Shown: piece after piece, positions 1 through 11,004 of the stretch
How positions within the stretch are numbered: position 1 is the stretch's first letter
Layout: each line of letters starts with the position of its first letter
Assembly (NCBI GenBank): GCA_936432065.2
Contig: OW386289.2
Location: 92,501,736-92,565,735, forward strand
DNA: 64,000 nt
Source: Rutpela maculata
Lineage: Eukaryota; Arthropoda; Insecta; Coleoptera; Cerambycidae
Direction: 5' to 3'
The notes under the pieces: generated by a model
Seen by the model: only the letters and a program-made list of their open reading frames with translations
Databases searched by the model: none
What the model was told of the DNA's origin: nothing
Translations under genes and position numbers: made by a program

Positions 1-44
1 TTTGAAATTTGGATAATAAATTAGCATTAGCTAGAGAAAGAACC

Positions 45-1049
45 CAGGGCCGTGAAGAGAAAATACGGGACGGGGAGAAAAATTTTTTTGAAAATTGATG
101 AGCAGGGGGGAAAAATACCAACATTTTTTTTGATGAACGGGGGAGGGGAATCCAAAAAAAATATTTTGATGAGCGGGGGAGAAATTAAAAAAAAATTTTA
201 AATATGCTAGGAAAAAATTATAATACGGCTGCATATAGGTAATCTGCAGACGCATAAGGCATAGCTGACCGCTTCGGGTTTTTAAGAATCATAGGACCAA
301 TGAAAACGAGAGTAAAGTGCAGACGTAGTTATCCTAGTACATCTGCAGTTTACTACATTTGCAGGCGATGGGCTGTGTATTTATTTTATTTTGCAACAAT
401 TTTAAACACCTCTAGATTTTTTACTTTTAGAGATAAAAATATGAATTAAAATACTATTCTTATAAAATTTCATGTGTTTGTTATATTGACATAATTGGAA
501 AAATATAAGGTATAAAACTATCAGTTAATTGCAGACGCTTGAGGCTTTTCTGTGCACATTCTGCGCACTGGCTACTGCCGACTGGACTTTAGATATGTGT
601 TCTCGATGCTTTGCTTTTACAAACGCTTTAGTTGCTATTTGTTGCTGTATGTTTCATAAATCAATATAATTTGTCATAAACTATTATAAATATAAATGGT
701 AGAAACAAAAAAAAGTTGAAATACTTGAATTAGCAAAAAATGTAATTGACCATATTCTTACATTTATCTATACTACAACCGTATAAAGGTACACAAGTAA
801 TATTATTTTTTACAATGGCGTGCTTTGGTTTTGCAAGTCGTTAAATATCTGCACTGTGATATAAGATCATTAGGTACTAAATTTTTTAACTAAATCTTTA
901 CCAATAAGCAGTGAGACATATAAGCCGGTGACGATTATGTCCGAATATTACCGAATCATTTTGGCTATGCCTTATGCGTCTGCAGATTACGTTTATGCGC
1001 CTGGGCTCGGGGGAATCACCCCCGCACCCCCTCCCTCTCGACAGACCTG
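45..1049. mobile_element. hAT-like non-autonomous fold-back element
   Basis: The left end begins CAGGGCCG and the right end finishes CAGACCTG, whose reverse complement is CAGGTCTG, so short terminal inverted repeats are present. The flanking octamers are aaagaacc (37-44) and gaagaacc (1050-1057), a 7/8 match to the 8-bp target duplication typical of hAT elements. A second inverted pair lies inside (about 230-268 against 958-1000). The left part holds three imperfect copies of a unit containing gatgagcggggg. No transposase is visible. The 175-bp element at 5749-5923 shares the same end sequences. Confidence 0.72.
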
Positions 1050-1075
1050 GAAGAACCTCAGCGTTTTTTAAACAA

Positions 1076-1475
1076 ATCGATCAGTAAATATACAGGTTAC
1101 GAAACATTTTATGAAAAAAGTACACGTGAAGAGTGTTGTAATCATTGATAAGATTGTAGGTTTAAGTGGCTTACTTGCAATTTTAATGATCTCCCGATGA
1201 TACCATCTTGTTTGAAGAAACGTAAGTTAGTATACTATGCAAATACTTTGTATTTATAGAATCTTATCAAAGGTCTTACAATACTCCTCACGTGTATTTC
1301 TTTCATAAAATGTTTCATAACCTTTATATTTACTGATCATTTTTCTCAAAATCAATAGGGTTCTTCGTCTAGCTAATACTATCTTACTGTCCAAATTTCA
1401 ATAAAATCGAACTTTTCTCTTTTAAATTATCATACACTCAAAAACGTGCTGTTCAGAGAGACAGACGGACATATG
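1076..1475. repeat. Inverted repeat plus dispersed-repeat flank
   Basis: Positions 1076-1160 pair with 1253-1341; the ends read atcgatcagtaaatat and its complement. The flank to 1475 contains a GTCCGTCTGTC-type string on the minus strand and a tgaaatttgg string. It resembles, in inverse orientation, the repeat at 50247-50385. No coding potential is seen. Confidence 0.6.
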
Positions 1476-2383
1476 ACAGTTATTCGGAATTCTAGAACTA
1501 ACATAATAATACGAATTTTATTTTCTCCACGAGTGATATTTACTGTTTCAAAAATGTGTCGATCATAAGCAATTTTCGTATTTCCGAAGATTATAATAAT
1601 GTATTACATTTTTTGTTGAGAATTTTATAAGCTTTATTTTTTATAGGAAACATAATTTTGATATCTATAAGGAATCAGAGCATAATTCTTCGAAGACGGC
1701 AGCGCGAGCGCAAGAGATTGAGTTGGAGACTTTTAATATGTTTAACAGCGAGCCTTAATGAATATCTCTGCCAAGTTTCAAAACTTTATCAGATTTTTCC
1801 TCTAATGGTCCCTATTTGACTTCAAATACTGGCAACCACTATTTGCGGTAGTTTTTTAACAGGCAACCAGGTGTTATCGTGTACATAAAAAATTAAGCTT
1901 CAATTTAGTATAAAACGCGATGACCATAAATAATTAACAAAAACCCTGCTTACAACTGGCAACCTGGAGGTTGCGGCTGACTGAGAGCTGGCAACCATTT
2001 TTTTTTCACATTCCATCATTTTCTTTCAAATGACATTCAATTCACTTAAATATTTTTATATGTGTGTCCTCGAATGTAGTCCGGAAGAGGAAAAACTTTT
2101 TAATTCTTGATTTTAGTAATTCTTGACGAAAAAGTATGCTCCGAAACCCTCTTTTCGGTTATCGGGTTCTTGCCAGCTCTACAGGATTGGCCTTGATTCG
2201 ATTATGGATAATTTCCAAATATTTTGAAAATACTTTCGAAATGACTTTAGAACAAAGTTTTATACATTATATTACGAAAAAAATAATTCTATCTGATATA
2301 TTCATATTAAAAATCTATCAGTATTACAGAATTCACCCCCACAACCCCTGCTTTTGATAGTGTGTCAGCTAGAAGCCCCAAAG
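1476..2383. other. Intergenic, nothing recognised
   Basis: AT-rich sequence with several ggcaac repeats around 1840-2000. No recognisable ORF, RNA or element boundary was found. Confidence 0.4.
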
Positions 2384-2391
2384 GTCCTACA

Positions 2392-2681
2392 CAGGGGCGG
2401 ACTAACTGGCTGCGGGGCCCCGGGCTATTAATGCTTTGGGGCTCTTCCCATCTCAGAAGATAACATTTTTTTTAAGATCAGGTCAGATCACGCACTACCA
2501 AGACACGTTTCACTTTGTTTTGGCTAAATACTGAAATAAACTATAATAATAATACAGTACAGAGAATAGTCATAATCATATCGGATTTGGTTTTTAAGTT
2601 CGTTTTCAGCGTTTGGGGGCCCCTTGAGCATCCGGGGCCCTGGGCTTAAGCCCCTAAAGCCCCCCCTTTAATCCGCCCCTG
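2392..2681. mobile_element. hAT-like MITE, 290 bp
   Basis: The ends are CAGGGGCGGA and TCCGCCCCTG, a 10-bp perfect terminal inverted repeat. The element is flanked by a perfect 8-bp duplication, gtcctaca, at 2384-2391 and 2682-2689. The interior has GC-rich subterminal stretches (ggggccccggg) around an AT-rich centre and no ORF. Confidence 0.9.
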
Positions 2682-2989
2682 GTCCTACAAATAGAATAAG
2701 CATAGCTTAAAACTTTGCCGACAGATTTTTTGGATTACTTTTGTCAGCTTACATAATACTTATAAGCCTACCTCGTTTTTTTGTCCTCTAATCCCTCTAG
2801 ATCGAAATGGAGCCATTTTCGAGGGTTGTGCCCATGAGAACTTTTGATCAGCACGACTGAAACATATCACAGTTAGACACAAATTGATTGGAAGCCATGT
2901 TCCATTTAAAACGTGCGGGGTCTTTCCTGTCTCTTATAACGAAAAAATGCTGATACTATATCTACTAATTATTGTTCATACAACTTTAA

Positions 2990-3130
2990 TAATATAGTAT
3001 TTGAAGTCGCCTACCCCAAGAACACATGAAACGATATGCCATATCGGTAATGGAGGTGAGGTGGCAGTGAGGATGGCTGATGCCAAAAAAACTTTTAGAA
3101 ACTTTGATTCCTGTACATAAACTAAGGGTC
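2990..3130. repeat. Fragment of dispersed fold-back family A
   Basis: This fragment matches, with divergence, part of the right arm of the fold-back at 32738-34768: a tacccca run, an aacgata-like run and a G-rich gtaatgg run occur in the same order. Further fragments lie at 3895, 37640 and 43510. Confidence 0.55.
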
Positions 3131-3179
3131 GGTTTTATAGGTTCGGATTTAACTAGAGTTTAACTAGAAGCTTCACCTA

Positions 3180-3318
3180 GGGCCGTTACTTTCTGCCAAC
3201 ATTAAACGTGGTTAAACTTTAACCGTCGGCTAAATCATTGAAAGTACAATTGTTTCCATGGTAACTGAATTGGTTTGACCCACCGTTAACGTTTAATCGG
3301 GACCGAAAGTAACGGCCC
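3180..3318. mobile_element. Small MITE, PIF/Harbinger-like
   Basis: The ends are GGGCCGTTACTTTC and its reverse complement. They are flanked by CTA at 3177-3179 and 3319-3321. A 3-bp duplication with this kind of end is usual for PIF/Harbinger MITEs. The length is 139 bp and there is no ORF. Confidence 0.6.
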
Positions 3319-3398
3319 CTATAGTTTTAAATTGTAGATTTTAGTGTTTTGTAAACTACCGTTCAATAAGCGTTTGTCAAGATCATCAGTGTTATCGA

Positions 3399-3780
3399 CC
3401 TAAGTCGAAGAATAAATAAAAACTTCGACTTAGGAAAAATTTTATCAAAAGACAATTAATTTAGAGCACAACATATTTAAGGTATCAGCGCCGAAAACTG
3501 GCACAAAAGGACTCTTACACGCTCACAGAAAAGTAAGGCACAACAAGGCGCACAATTCAAAAGTATGCCAAAAATTTCGCTTTGTAAATATTTTTTTGTG
3601 GACAAGGAAAAAAAATTACCAAGTGAAATTTTTGGCGCACTTTTGAATTCTGCGCCTTGTTGTGACTTACTTTTCTGTGAGCGTGTATGAGTTCTTTTGT
3701 GTCAGTCTTCGGCGCTGATGCCTTAAATATGTTATGCTCTAAATTAATTGTCTTTTGATAAAATTTTTCCTAAGTCGAAG
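3399..3780. mobile_element. Fold-back element, about 380 bp
   Basis: Arms of about 150 bp (3423-3575 against 3630-3780) share long complementary stretches, including attaatttagagca and its complement and the outer motif cttcgacttagg. A second short copy of the end motif makes a mini-hairpin at 3399-3434. No clear target duplication was found. Confidence 0.75.
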
Positions 3781-3894
3781 AAGAAAAATGTCAGTGACAC
3801 TTTTTTGGTAAAAAATATCAGAGGAAAAGTTTGCGATAAAATAACTTTTCTAACTAAAATATGTAGTTTTATATCCTATTAACACATATCAAAA

Positions 3895-4300
3895 TTGTGA
3901 TTTAGTGTGTGTACAAGAACCAAAGGTCTTAAAATATTTTTTTACTTCATCCACCCCACTACCAATGTAGGATATCGTTTTTTGGGGTAGAGGATTTCAA
4001 ATATTATGTTATTAAAGTTCCATAAACAATTATTTCCACATACAAAATTTGTTTCGTTGTGAGAGACTTGGATAGAGAGTCTGGATGTGGAAGTAGTAAT
4101 TCCTTGGGCAGCGGTTTTTTCAGTAATATAAAAATTTTCGGAAAACTTCTTTTTACGCTTATTTGCAATTGTGGCCAGGATGACGCCCTCTACATTTAGA
4201 TCCACAAGGTCATTCCAGATAATGTACGATTTTTTTCAAAACTATATCCCCACACACCCTGATATTATAGAAGCGTCTTTCTACAGGATAGATTCCTGAC
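3895..4300. repeat. Fragment of dispersed fold-back family A
   Basis: It contains the hallmark strings gtgatttagtgtgtgtac, tggatgtggaagtag and ccttgggcagcgg, also found at 33175-33436 and inverted at 34060-34320. The distal part (4130-4290) matches 37800-37985 in inverse orientation. Confidence 0.7.
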
Positions 4301-4413
4301 CACATACTGATGAAAATGTACACTTCATCTTTCCTAGTATGGATCGACCTGATTGCGGTCACTGTATTTTTTATTACTATTTGGTGAAATATTAGTTTTA
4401 TTTTATATTGTTA

Positions 4414-4645
4414 CTAGCTGACCCAGCAAACGTTGTTTTGCCATATAAATTATAAATTTTTGTCCAAAAAATAAAAAGAAAATTTCTGGATATCACCTAG
4501 GGGTATAAAAAATAGCCTACGATCTATTCTCAGACCTACCAAATGTACACCAAAAATTTCATAAAAATCGGTCAAGCCGTTTCGGAGGAGTTCGATAACA
4601 AACACTGTGACACGAGATTTTTATATATTAGATATATGAATGTAA
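4414..4645 (+). mobile_element. 3' tail of an RTE-type LINE or derived SINE
   Basis: The segment starts actagctgacccagcaaacg and continues through aaaatcggtcaagccgttt to a tatatattagatata end. From memory this is the common 3' terminal block of RTE-like retroelements in insects. No ORF is retained. Confidence 0.55.
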
Positions 4646-5066
4646 CTCTTTTTGTTTATTTTTCTACAGAATTAATTCATATGTTTTTTTCATTTAATAA
4701 ACACGTATAATAAAACTTGTTTTGCACTACAGCGAAGAATAATATATTTGCATATTCCCATACACGTTTTTATATTTTCTCTAGTTTCTTTTTCTCATTT
4801 GTTTTGCCAAATAAACTTATAAAAAAGGACCCCCAACTGGACAAATAAAATGCCTCATTATCAATAACAACTATGACATATTCGGTACGTCTAAAAGTTG
4901 GTTACCTGCAAATATTAATGATGTTATGTATGAATAGTTATGATATTTGCCAGACACGATCGAGCAGGTACAGGTGAAGAGAAATTTTTATATATAAAAA
5001 ATAATTTTGAATTTAACATATGATAAATCATTTGGGTGTGTATTAATCTGAGTAAAATAACTGTTA
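4646..5066. other. Intergenic, nothing recognised
   Basis: AT-rich sequence without recognisable coding or repeat structure. Confidence 0.35.
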
Positions 5067-5300
5067 GGGTGAGAGTTTCTTATAGACACCCAATTCTGAC
5101 TTACAGGCATTTCTAGACATTTTTGAAGAAACTGTGGCAGCTATCTATTTATATCTAATGCGATAAGATAATATGTACGGGTGACTTTAATATAGATCTT
5201 TTAAATTTAAGTAATAAAACCAATCAACTTAATACTGTTTTAGATTGCATAGATATGTTGCAAATAATTAAGGAACTAATTCGCCTTATGCACAAGATTC
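5067..5300 (+). pseudogene. LINE endonuclease (APE) fragment, Jockey-like
   Basis: Translation gives YRHP, then after a frameshift NSDLQAFLDIFEET, then TGDFNIDLL. This order resembles the Y-R-P and GDFN motifs of the AP-like endonuclease of Jockey-clade LINEs. Stops and frameshifts show that it is dead. No reverse transcriptase follows directly. Confidence 0.55.
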
Positions 5301-5740
5301 ACTACTTCAACTTCAACTTTTTATTTGACCACGTTACATAGTTCTATTATTGTGGTAAGTAAATAAAACACTACGATTTGTAATATAAAAATATTACAAT
5401 TAAGTACAAGAATTATAAAATATGACATAAAACAAACATAACATAGAGACAATTGAAAGTTTACCTGACAGTAGTAGTATCAGAGTTAAAATATCATAAG
5501 TTAGGAGGAAAGTCCATGAATTCAACAACCAAGTAAAAAATGTTAGTTATTTTTTTAAAATGGTTAAATTTAGTTGTTTAGTATTGTTTCGTAGATGATT
5601 ATAAAATAAACTGACCATATTGAAATTCTGCCAATGAGGGACAAATTTTACAAAACCTATAAATAATATACGATATATAAAATAACAATACGTCCATGGT
5701 AAAATATTTTCATATTTCAATTAAATTCATTGAAGAGATT
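5301..5740. other. Intergenic, nothing recognised
   Basis: AT-rich, no supported features. Confidence 0.35.
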
Positions 5741-5748
5741 AACTTTAA

Positions 5749-5923
5749 CAAGCCAGGCCAGGCCGAGAGGGGGGTGCGGGGGTGATTCCCCTCGGGCCCG
5801 GGCTCGTTTGGGGGGAGGGGTGGTTTTGAAATGGTGAAAATTTGTATTATAAATTTTTCTTCGCAAATTTTAAAAAAAAATTCCTAATTTATGCCGGCCC
5901 CTTATTTTCTCTCCACGGCCCTG
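5749..5923. mobile_element. hAT-like MITE, 175 bp, related to 45-1049
   Basis: A perfect 8-bp duplication, aactttaa, flanks it (5741-5748 and 5924-5931). The right end finishes ccacggccctg, the complement of the left end of the element at 45. The GC-rich block near 5762-5800 is the complement of 1001-1040. It appears to be an internally deleted relative of the first element. Confidence 0.82.
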
Positions 5924-6099
5924 AACTTTAATCTTACGTTTAATTGGGAATTTCCCCTGACAATATTGTTAGCGGTTCTCCTGTGAAAGTCCCGTTCACC
6001 GATGAAAAGATATGATAGCGGGAGTTAGTGACAGTATTTGTTGACTCATTTATTAACAATTTGTAAATTTCTTAAGCGTCTTCAATTCTTATCAAAGCT

Positions 6100-6514
6100 G
6101 CTCACGAGTTTGAATAAACTAATGATTTTAAGTATTCTCAAATACGAAAATCACAAAGATTTAGATCTGGGGAGCTTGCTGTGGCTAAACAGTTGGAACG
6201 TCTCTTCCAGTCTATTGGTCTTCGAAACGATGACGAACAATGATATTAAAATGAACTGGGCAACCAACGTCCATAAGCTATAAGTTCTGTTTAATATTTA
6301 AATGAACTTCATTAAACAAATAAGGTAAAACGTTTTGAATAAAATTTAGATTTAAACGACCAGGCAACTCCTCAGGTCCAAGCAGATTATTCTCAACTAC
6401 ACTTATCCAGAGGTTTATACTGAACCTTTGCTGATGTTTAGTCACTTTTGTAACATTAGGATTTTCATCAATATATGAATAATTATTGCTTTGTTCTGTT
6501 GAATGTTGAAACAA
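6100..6514 (-). pseudogene. Mariner/Tc1 (DDE_3) transposase fragment
   Basis: On the minus strand the translation contains HQQRFSINLWISVV, LLGP, LPGRLN and EVHLN, matching in order the block before the second catalytic Asp of DDE_3-type transposases. Further on, a decayed DVGCPVHF string stands where such proteins have QxDGxPxH. Several stops follow. This copy lies outside the element starting at 6555, so it is a separate remnant. Confidence 0.65.
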
Positions 6515-7014
6515 ACAAAACAGAACAGTTGACAGAGTCTTGGGGTACTACGTACAGGGTGGACCAAATTAGATGGGATTTGGGATTTTCTCTAAAACTA
6601 TGGCAGATAGACAAAAACAAATGTAGAAGTCCTGAGCTCGATTTTCGAGAAGCAGACAATGGCGTAAACCACGATTGTCTATCTTTTTCGACTACCGAGC
6701 TACAGAGCTTTTTTGGAAAATTGGCATTTTTGGATGACCTCTATATCTCAATTACCAAGTGTCGAATCGAAAATCGAGTAACACATTTTTAAGGCACTTT
6801 TTTTGAGTAGAATCCGCTGCTGATAAGACAAAACTTTTGTTTTTTTTTAATGGAACACCCTGTAAATTATTTCATTATTCGATCTCAACGTAAATTAGCT
6901 ATCCAACGATATATCATATGTCATATTTATCTCTAGAAAAAGTGGTTAATTTGCGAAAAATTTAATATATTTTTGAGCAGGCCATGGGAAACTATTAACA
7001 ACACTTCTTATAAT

Positions 7015-8395
7015 AGTATATTATAATGTAGGTAATAGTATATTATAATGTAGGTAATAACTCACGCAGATGAAAGTTTACAGCACGAGCCGTAGGCGAG
7101 TGCTGTAATTCATCAAGTGAGTTATTACCATTACCGCAAGTTGAATACTATACTTTATCTACGATTATAACAATAAATATTACATCGAGAAAATTTTGTT
7201 TAAATTACTGAGTATTAATAAAATTAACTGTAAAATTTAATTTTTGTTCACCCTTTTATATTTGTTGTCTTCAAAGATTTAGCCACCTTTAAGTGGAGGT
7301 AGAATGTGATTTTTAATCGAAATAGTGCACAAACTGCTTGTAGACAAAAAATCAGCTTTGTAGATTAATAATACGTGGCGGAAAATGCAAAACTTCTCCG
7401 CGAACTGCAATAGCCCGGAGCGCATATTCGGTCAAAAGTCTTGTTTTTTCATGTTAGAGAAAAAATTAAAAAAGCGTCGGAAAGCCCAATCAATTCTCTT
7501 TACATAAGCTATCTACAAATTTTTCGGAAAAAACGATAGTTATCGAGATATTCGAGGAAATGTAAGAAATTCCTATAGAGCGTATGCAAATCTTAAAAAA
7601 ACTATTTTTCTTAGAAACCTTTGTTTCGAAGGGCCAAGATTAACGGAGCGTCAAAGTAGTAAATGATATTAAGTGAATATCGTATAAGAGATCGATTTCA
7701 GTTAATTACCGATTAATTACGGTGACAAAATGGAGAAAATTTACCGAAAAAAAAAAGTCCCAAATCCCGCCCCCTCTAATTCCTTCATTTTTGTCGAAAT
7801 TCAAAAAATAAAAAAGAGTTTTAGCAAATTCAATTCTATTTATGTTAACTAGAGTAATCTTTTGGCGTAGGAGCCAAGATTAAAAAGTTGCCAACTGTAG
7901 AAGCTCAAAATTTGCGATTGTTTGCCGTACATGGCCAACATTTCAGTAGTTATCTCCGAAACGAAAAAAAAATCAAAATTCTTATGGAAGCAAAAGATTC
8001 GTAGTGGAAAATACTCGTTTGACCTCATTTTTTATTTCGAGCTAACTCCCACCGTTTCGGAGATATCTGCGAAATATAGCAAAAAACAGCTTACATTTCG
8101 GAGCCGAAAAAATTGCAAAAACATGCAATCTTGACACGTTCATATTTTCCGAAAAACACCATGGGACGGCCGTACGATGTCGCGACGTAAAGAGAAAATC
8201 TTCCAGATAACCCTGATCGTACATTGCACGGCGAAATTCGAAAATTCGTCTCGACACGAACGAATCAAAAGTAGCATTTTGTGACATTTCAGAAAAACGT
8301 CGATTGGACAGGCTAGGCATGAAAATAAAGGTGATTGGCTCTGTACCTAGCATGAGTTATAATAACTCACGCATTATAACTCACGCTGTTTGTTT
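7015..8395. repeat. Nested repeat unit with hairpin end, also present at 29510-30410
   Basis: A tandem 25-bp duplication (gtatattataatgtaggtaa twice) precedes gtaataactcac at 7053, which pairs with gtgagttattac at 7117-7128. Inside is a second hairpin (cagcac / gtgctg). The right end has two aactcacgc copies near 8362-8385. The core 7410-8290 recurs inverted at 29510-30410 with good similarity, including over short open frames that I take as non-coding. Confidence 0.6.
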
Positions 8396-8687
8396 ATGGA
8401 TACTATTAATTGATCAAAAGCAGTTCATTAATTAGTATATAACCTAATAAGAGTAGATAAAATAATTTTGTCAAAAATAAGAAAAACTAAACTACAATAA
8501 ATGTTCGAATTGCCTTTCATTGGCATCTATGCATATTTATTGCATTTCTGATATTTATTGAGAAGGCCATGGTAAAAAAAAGAAAATCAAAATAATCGTA
8601 AATGTCAAAAACTAATTTGTGAGTTAATTGTGAGTGAACATTGTTAAAAATGGTTCAATTTAGTAATGGTGAAAAATATGATTTGAC

Positions 8688-9422
8688 CTCCGATTAAAGA
8701 ACTTATATCTAGATACATAACAGGCTATCTTTTCACTATATACCTTGTTTGCTCCTAACATAGTCACATTATATGTCCATTAAAATGGATAGATGAACAT
8801 CACATCCCATAGGCAACAGTGGCGTTGTGTGTGTAGAAAATGTGTAGAATGGTAAATATTTTCATTAAAATGAATTATTGCAATTCCTGCATTACCGGCT
8901 CTTTATATAACGTGATGTAGACATACGATATTATAGTAAGATAAAACAGTAAGATAAATATGTATTGAAAGGATATTAAAATTTAATTGCTATTTACTTT
9001 ATAACTGTAAACTGAACTTCATCATGTTACGACTATGGAACGATCGATTTTCTTCTTTTCTAAACTGCTTTCTGCAAACGGCACAGCACTTCACTATTTA
9101 TTTGCACAAAATATATTGTCACTAAACTGTGTAAATATGAATAGAGAATATTATTTAGGTATTAAGCAAATCACAACTTAAAATAAAATTACTTTTTCAC
9201 CAGTTTTTGGTCGGAGAACACGAAAAACATTTATTGACATTCATGGCCGAACTGTCAACTGAGATTATGATAATCGAACTGAAGCCGATCGTGTACGAGC
9301 GGCCGCGAATACGCCGATGGGCCAATCAGCAACTTATGGGAAGAAGTGCCTTAGAATGGGAGTCTTTTGGGATCATAAAATTCATGCCATTATGTATCTA
9401 GATATAAGTTCTTTAATCGGAG
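8688..9422. mobile_element. Non-autonomous DNA transposon, 735 bp, 8-bp TSD
   Basis: The terminal inverted repeat starts CTCCGATTAAAGAACTTATA and extends about 33 bp at both ends. The perfect 8-bp duplication gatttgac is at 8680-8687 and 9423-9430. Eight-bp duplications fit hAT or P superfamilies; the ends do not let me choose. The interior open frame (9207-9401) is not recognised. Confidence 0.85.
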
Positions 9423-9599
9423 GATTTGACTAAGTGTCTTATAGAATGCGGAGAAGATTCAAATTTAACTTCCGAGCTTTATTTTAATAGGTAAATTATA
9501 GACAGCAAAACTTTGTGCCAAAAGTGCCGCCTAAACGATATTTTTAGATATCTAGAAAAGAGATAGCCAGACACAAAAATATTCAAAAGGCTACAACAA

Positions 9600-10525
9600 A
9601 ATTTTAAAGAGTTTGGATCATTTGCAAAACCTCGAGCAAAAATATATAATAAAGCATCAGGTAGAGAAGCTGTAGAAAATAAAGTTTTAGAAACTGTAAG
9701 AGAAAATCCTAATATTATATCGTCTCGCGAAATACAGGAAAATTTAGGTATCCCAAAAACAACTGCGTTTCGTTGCTTAAAAAAAATAAATTCAAACACT
9801 ACAACATTAGGTTTAGTCAGTGGTTTTTGCGTCAATGCAATGGAGTGCCAGGATCTGAAAGAACAATTATCTGGACAGACGAGGCCCATATAAGCAGTGC
9901 CGGAAGTTTTAATCGGCATAATAATCACTATTGCACGTAACCGCTACAGTTAATAGTCAAGGATTATCTGGATTTGGTGTATAGTGTGGTTTTATTGGAA
10001 CCAAATAATAAGTCCTCATTTTTTTCTCGGTAATTTGAATACCGAAAATTTTATTAACATTCTACGACAATTTTAAAAATTAATTTACCAACATGATGGC
10101 GCCCCAGGTCATATGCCAAATGAAACACGAAATTATTTAAATGCTCAATTTGGGGAGGATTGGATAAGTATCTATATATCACTCGGGACTGGTTTATCAA
10201 TGTCTAGTTAGCTAAGTTAACTAAATTGATGACTAACAATTAATTTAGCTGACTGGACATTAATAAACAACAAAGTAGTTTAGATATTGTCTAATTTTTA
10301 GGAAATAATGGTCCTATTTTGTGGCCAGCTAGATCTTCCGATATAACCTTTGGCTTTGGGGTTATTTAAAAAAATATTATATATAGAGAACGTTCTAATA
10401 ATAAAGAAGAATTGGAAAACAAAACATTAGCTGCGTTTCGGACAATAACTCATGTCATGATTGGAAATGCAACAAATGCTGTAAAATCCATAGATGTCAA
10501 TGGAAGACACTTCGAACACTTATTG
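9600..10525 (+). pseudogene. Mariner/Tc1 (DDE_3) transposase, broken
   Basis: Plus-strand frames give an N-terminal helix-turn-helix-like block (ENPNIISSREIQENLGIPK), then WTDEAH (first catalytic Asp), then QHDGAPGH (second Asp), then GPILWPARSSD, and a C-terminal VNGRHFEHLL ending at a stop. Frames are broken by stops and by a 110-bp insertion at about 10188-10300. The motif order matches mariner-type transposases. It is the internal gene of the element at 6555-10964. Confidence 0.75.
10191..10268. mobile_element. Tiny fold-back insertion in the transposase
   Basis: ggtttatcaatgtctagtta (10191-10210) pairs imperfectly with gactggacattaataaac (10251-10268). The transposase reading resumes near 10300, so this segment interrupts it. 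Confidence 0.5.
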
Positions 10526-11004
10526 TAGCTTAGTTTTTCCTATTTTTGGCAAAATTATTTTATATTATAAGAAGTGTTGTTGTTAATAGTTTTCCATGGC
10601 CTCCTCACAAATATATTAAATTTTTTGAAAATTAACTACTTTTTCCAGAGATAAATATAACATATGATATATCGTTGCATTAAAAAAAAACAGTTATGTC
10701 TATATCTCGAAAACTGAGTCATGCATAATTTCCTTCTTATCAGCAACGGATTAAAAAAAGTGCCTTAAGAATGTGTGACTCGATTTTCGATCGACACTTG
10801 GTAATTGCCAATTTTCCAAAAACGCTCTGTAGCTCGAAAAAGATAGACGATCGCGGTTGGCGCCATTGTTTGTTTCTCGAAAATCGAGCTCAGGACACTT
10901 ATATTGGTTCTTGTGTATCGGCCATAGTTTTAGAGAAAACCTCAAATCCCATCTAATTTGGTGGAAGTGTATTTAAATTTTGATCATTTAAAGAGACACA
11001 CTAT

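Larger units (their letters stand above)
6555..10964 (+). mobile_element. Decayed mariner-like element with long TIRs, carrying nested insertions
   Basis: The left end reads TACAGGGTGGACCAAATT. The right end near 10964 is the complement of accaaattagatggga, but the outermost bases are lost. The inverted arms cover about 6555-7030 and 10550-10964. A broken plus-strand transposase lies at 9600-10525. Insertions at 7053-8390, 8688-9422 and 10191-10268 inflate it to 4.4 kb. Confidence 0.65.

Noticed and set aside
6475..6792. A 105-codon plus-strand frame near 6.5 kb
   Set aside because: It spans the boundary between a transposase remnant and the TIR of the next element and has no motif of its own.
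8042..8353. A 103-codon minus-strand frame similar to one at 29485-29709
   Set aside because: The similarity reflects a shared repeat; the frames differ by stops and shifts and match no family I know.
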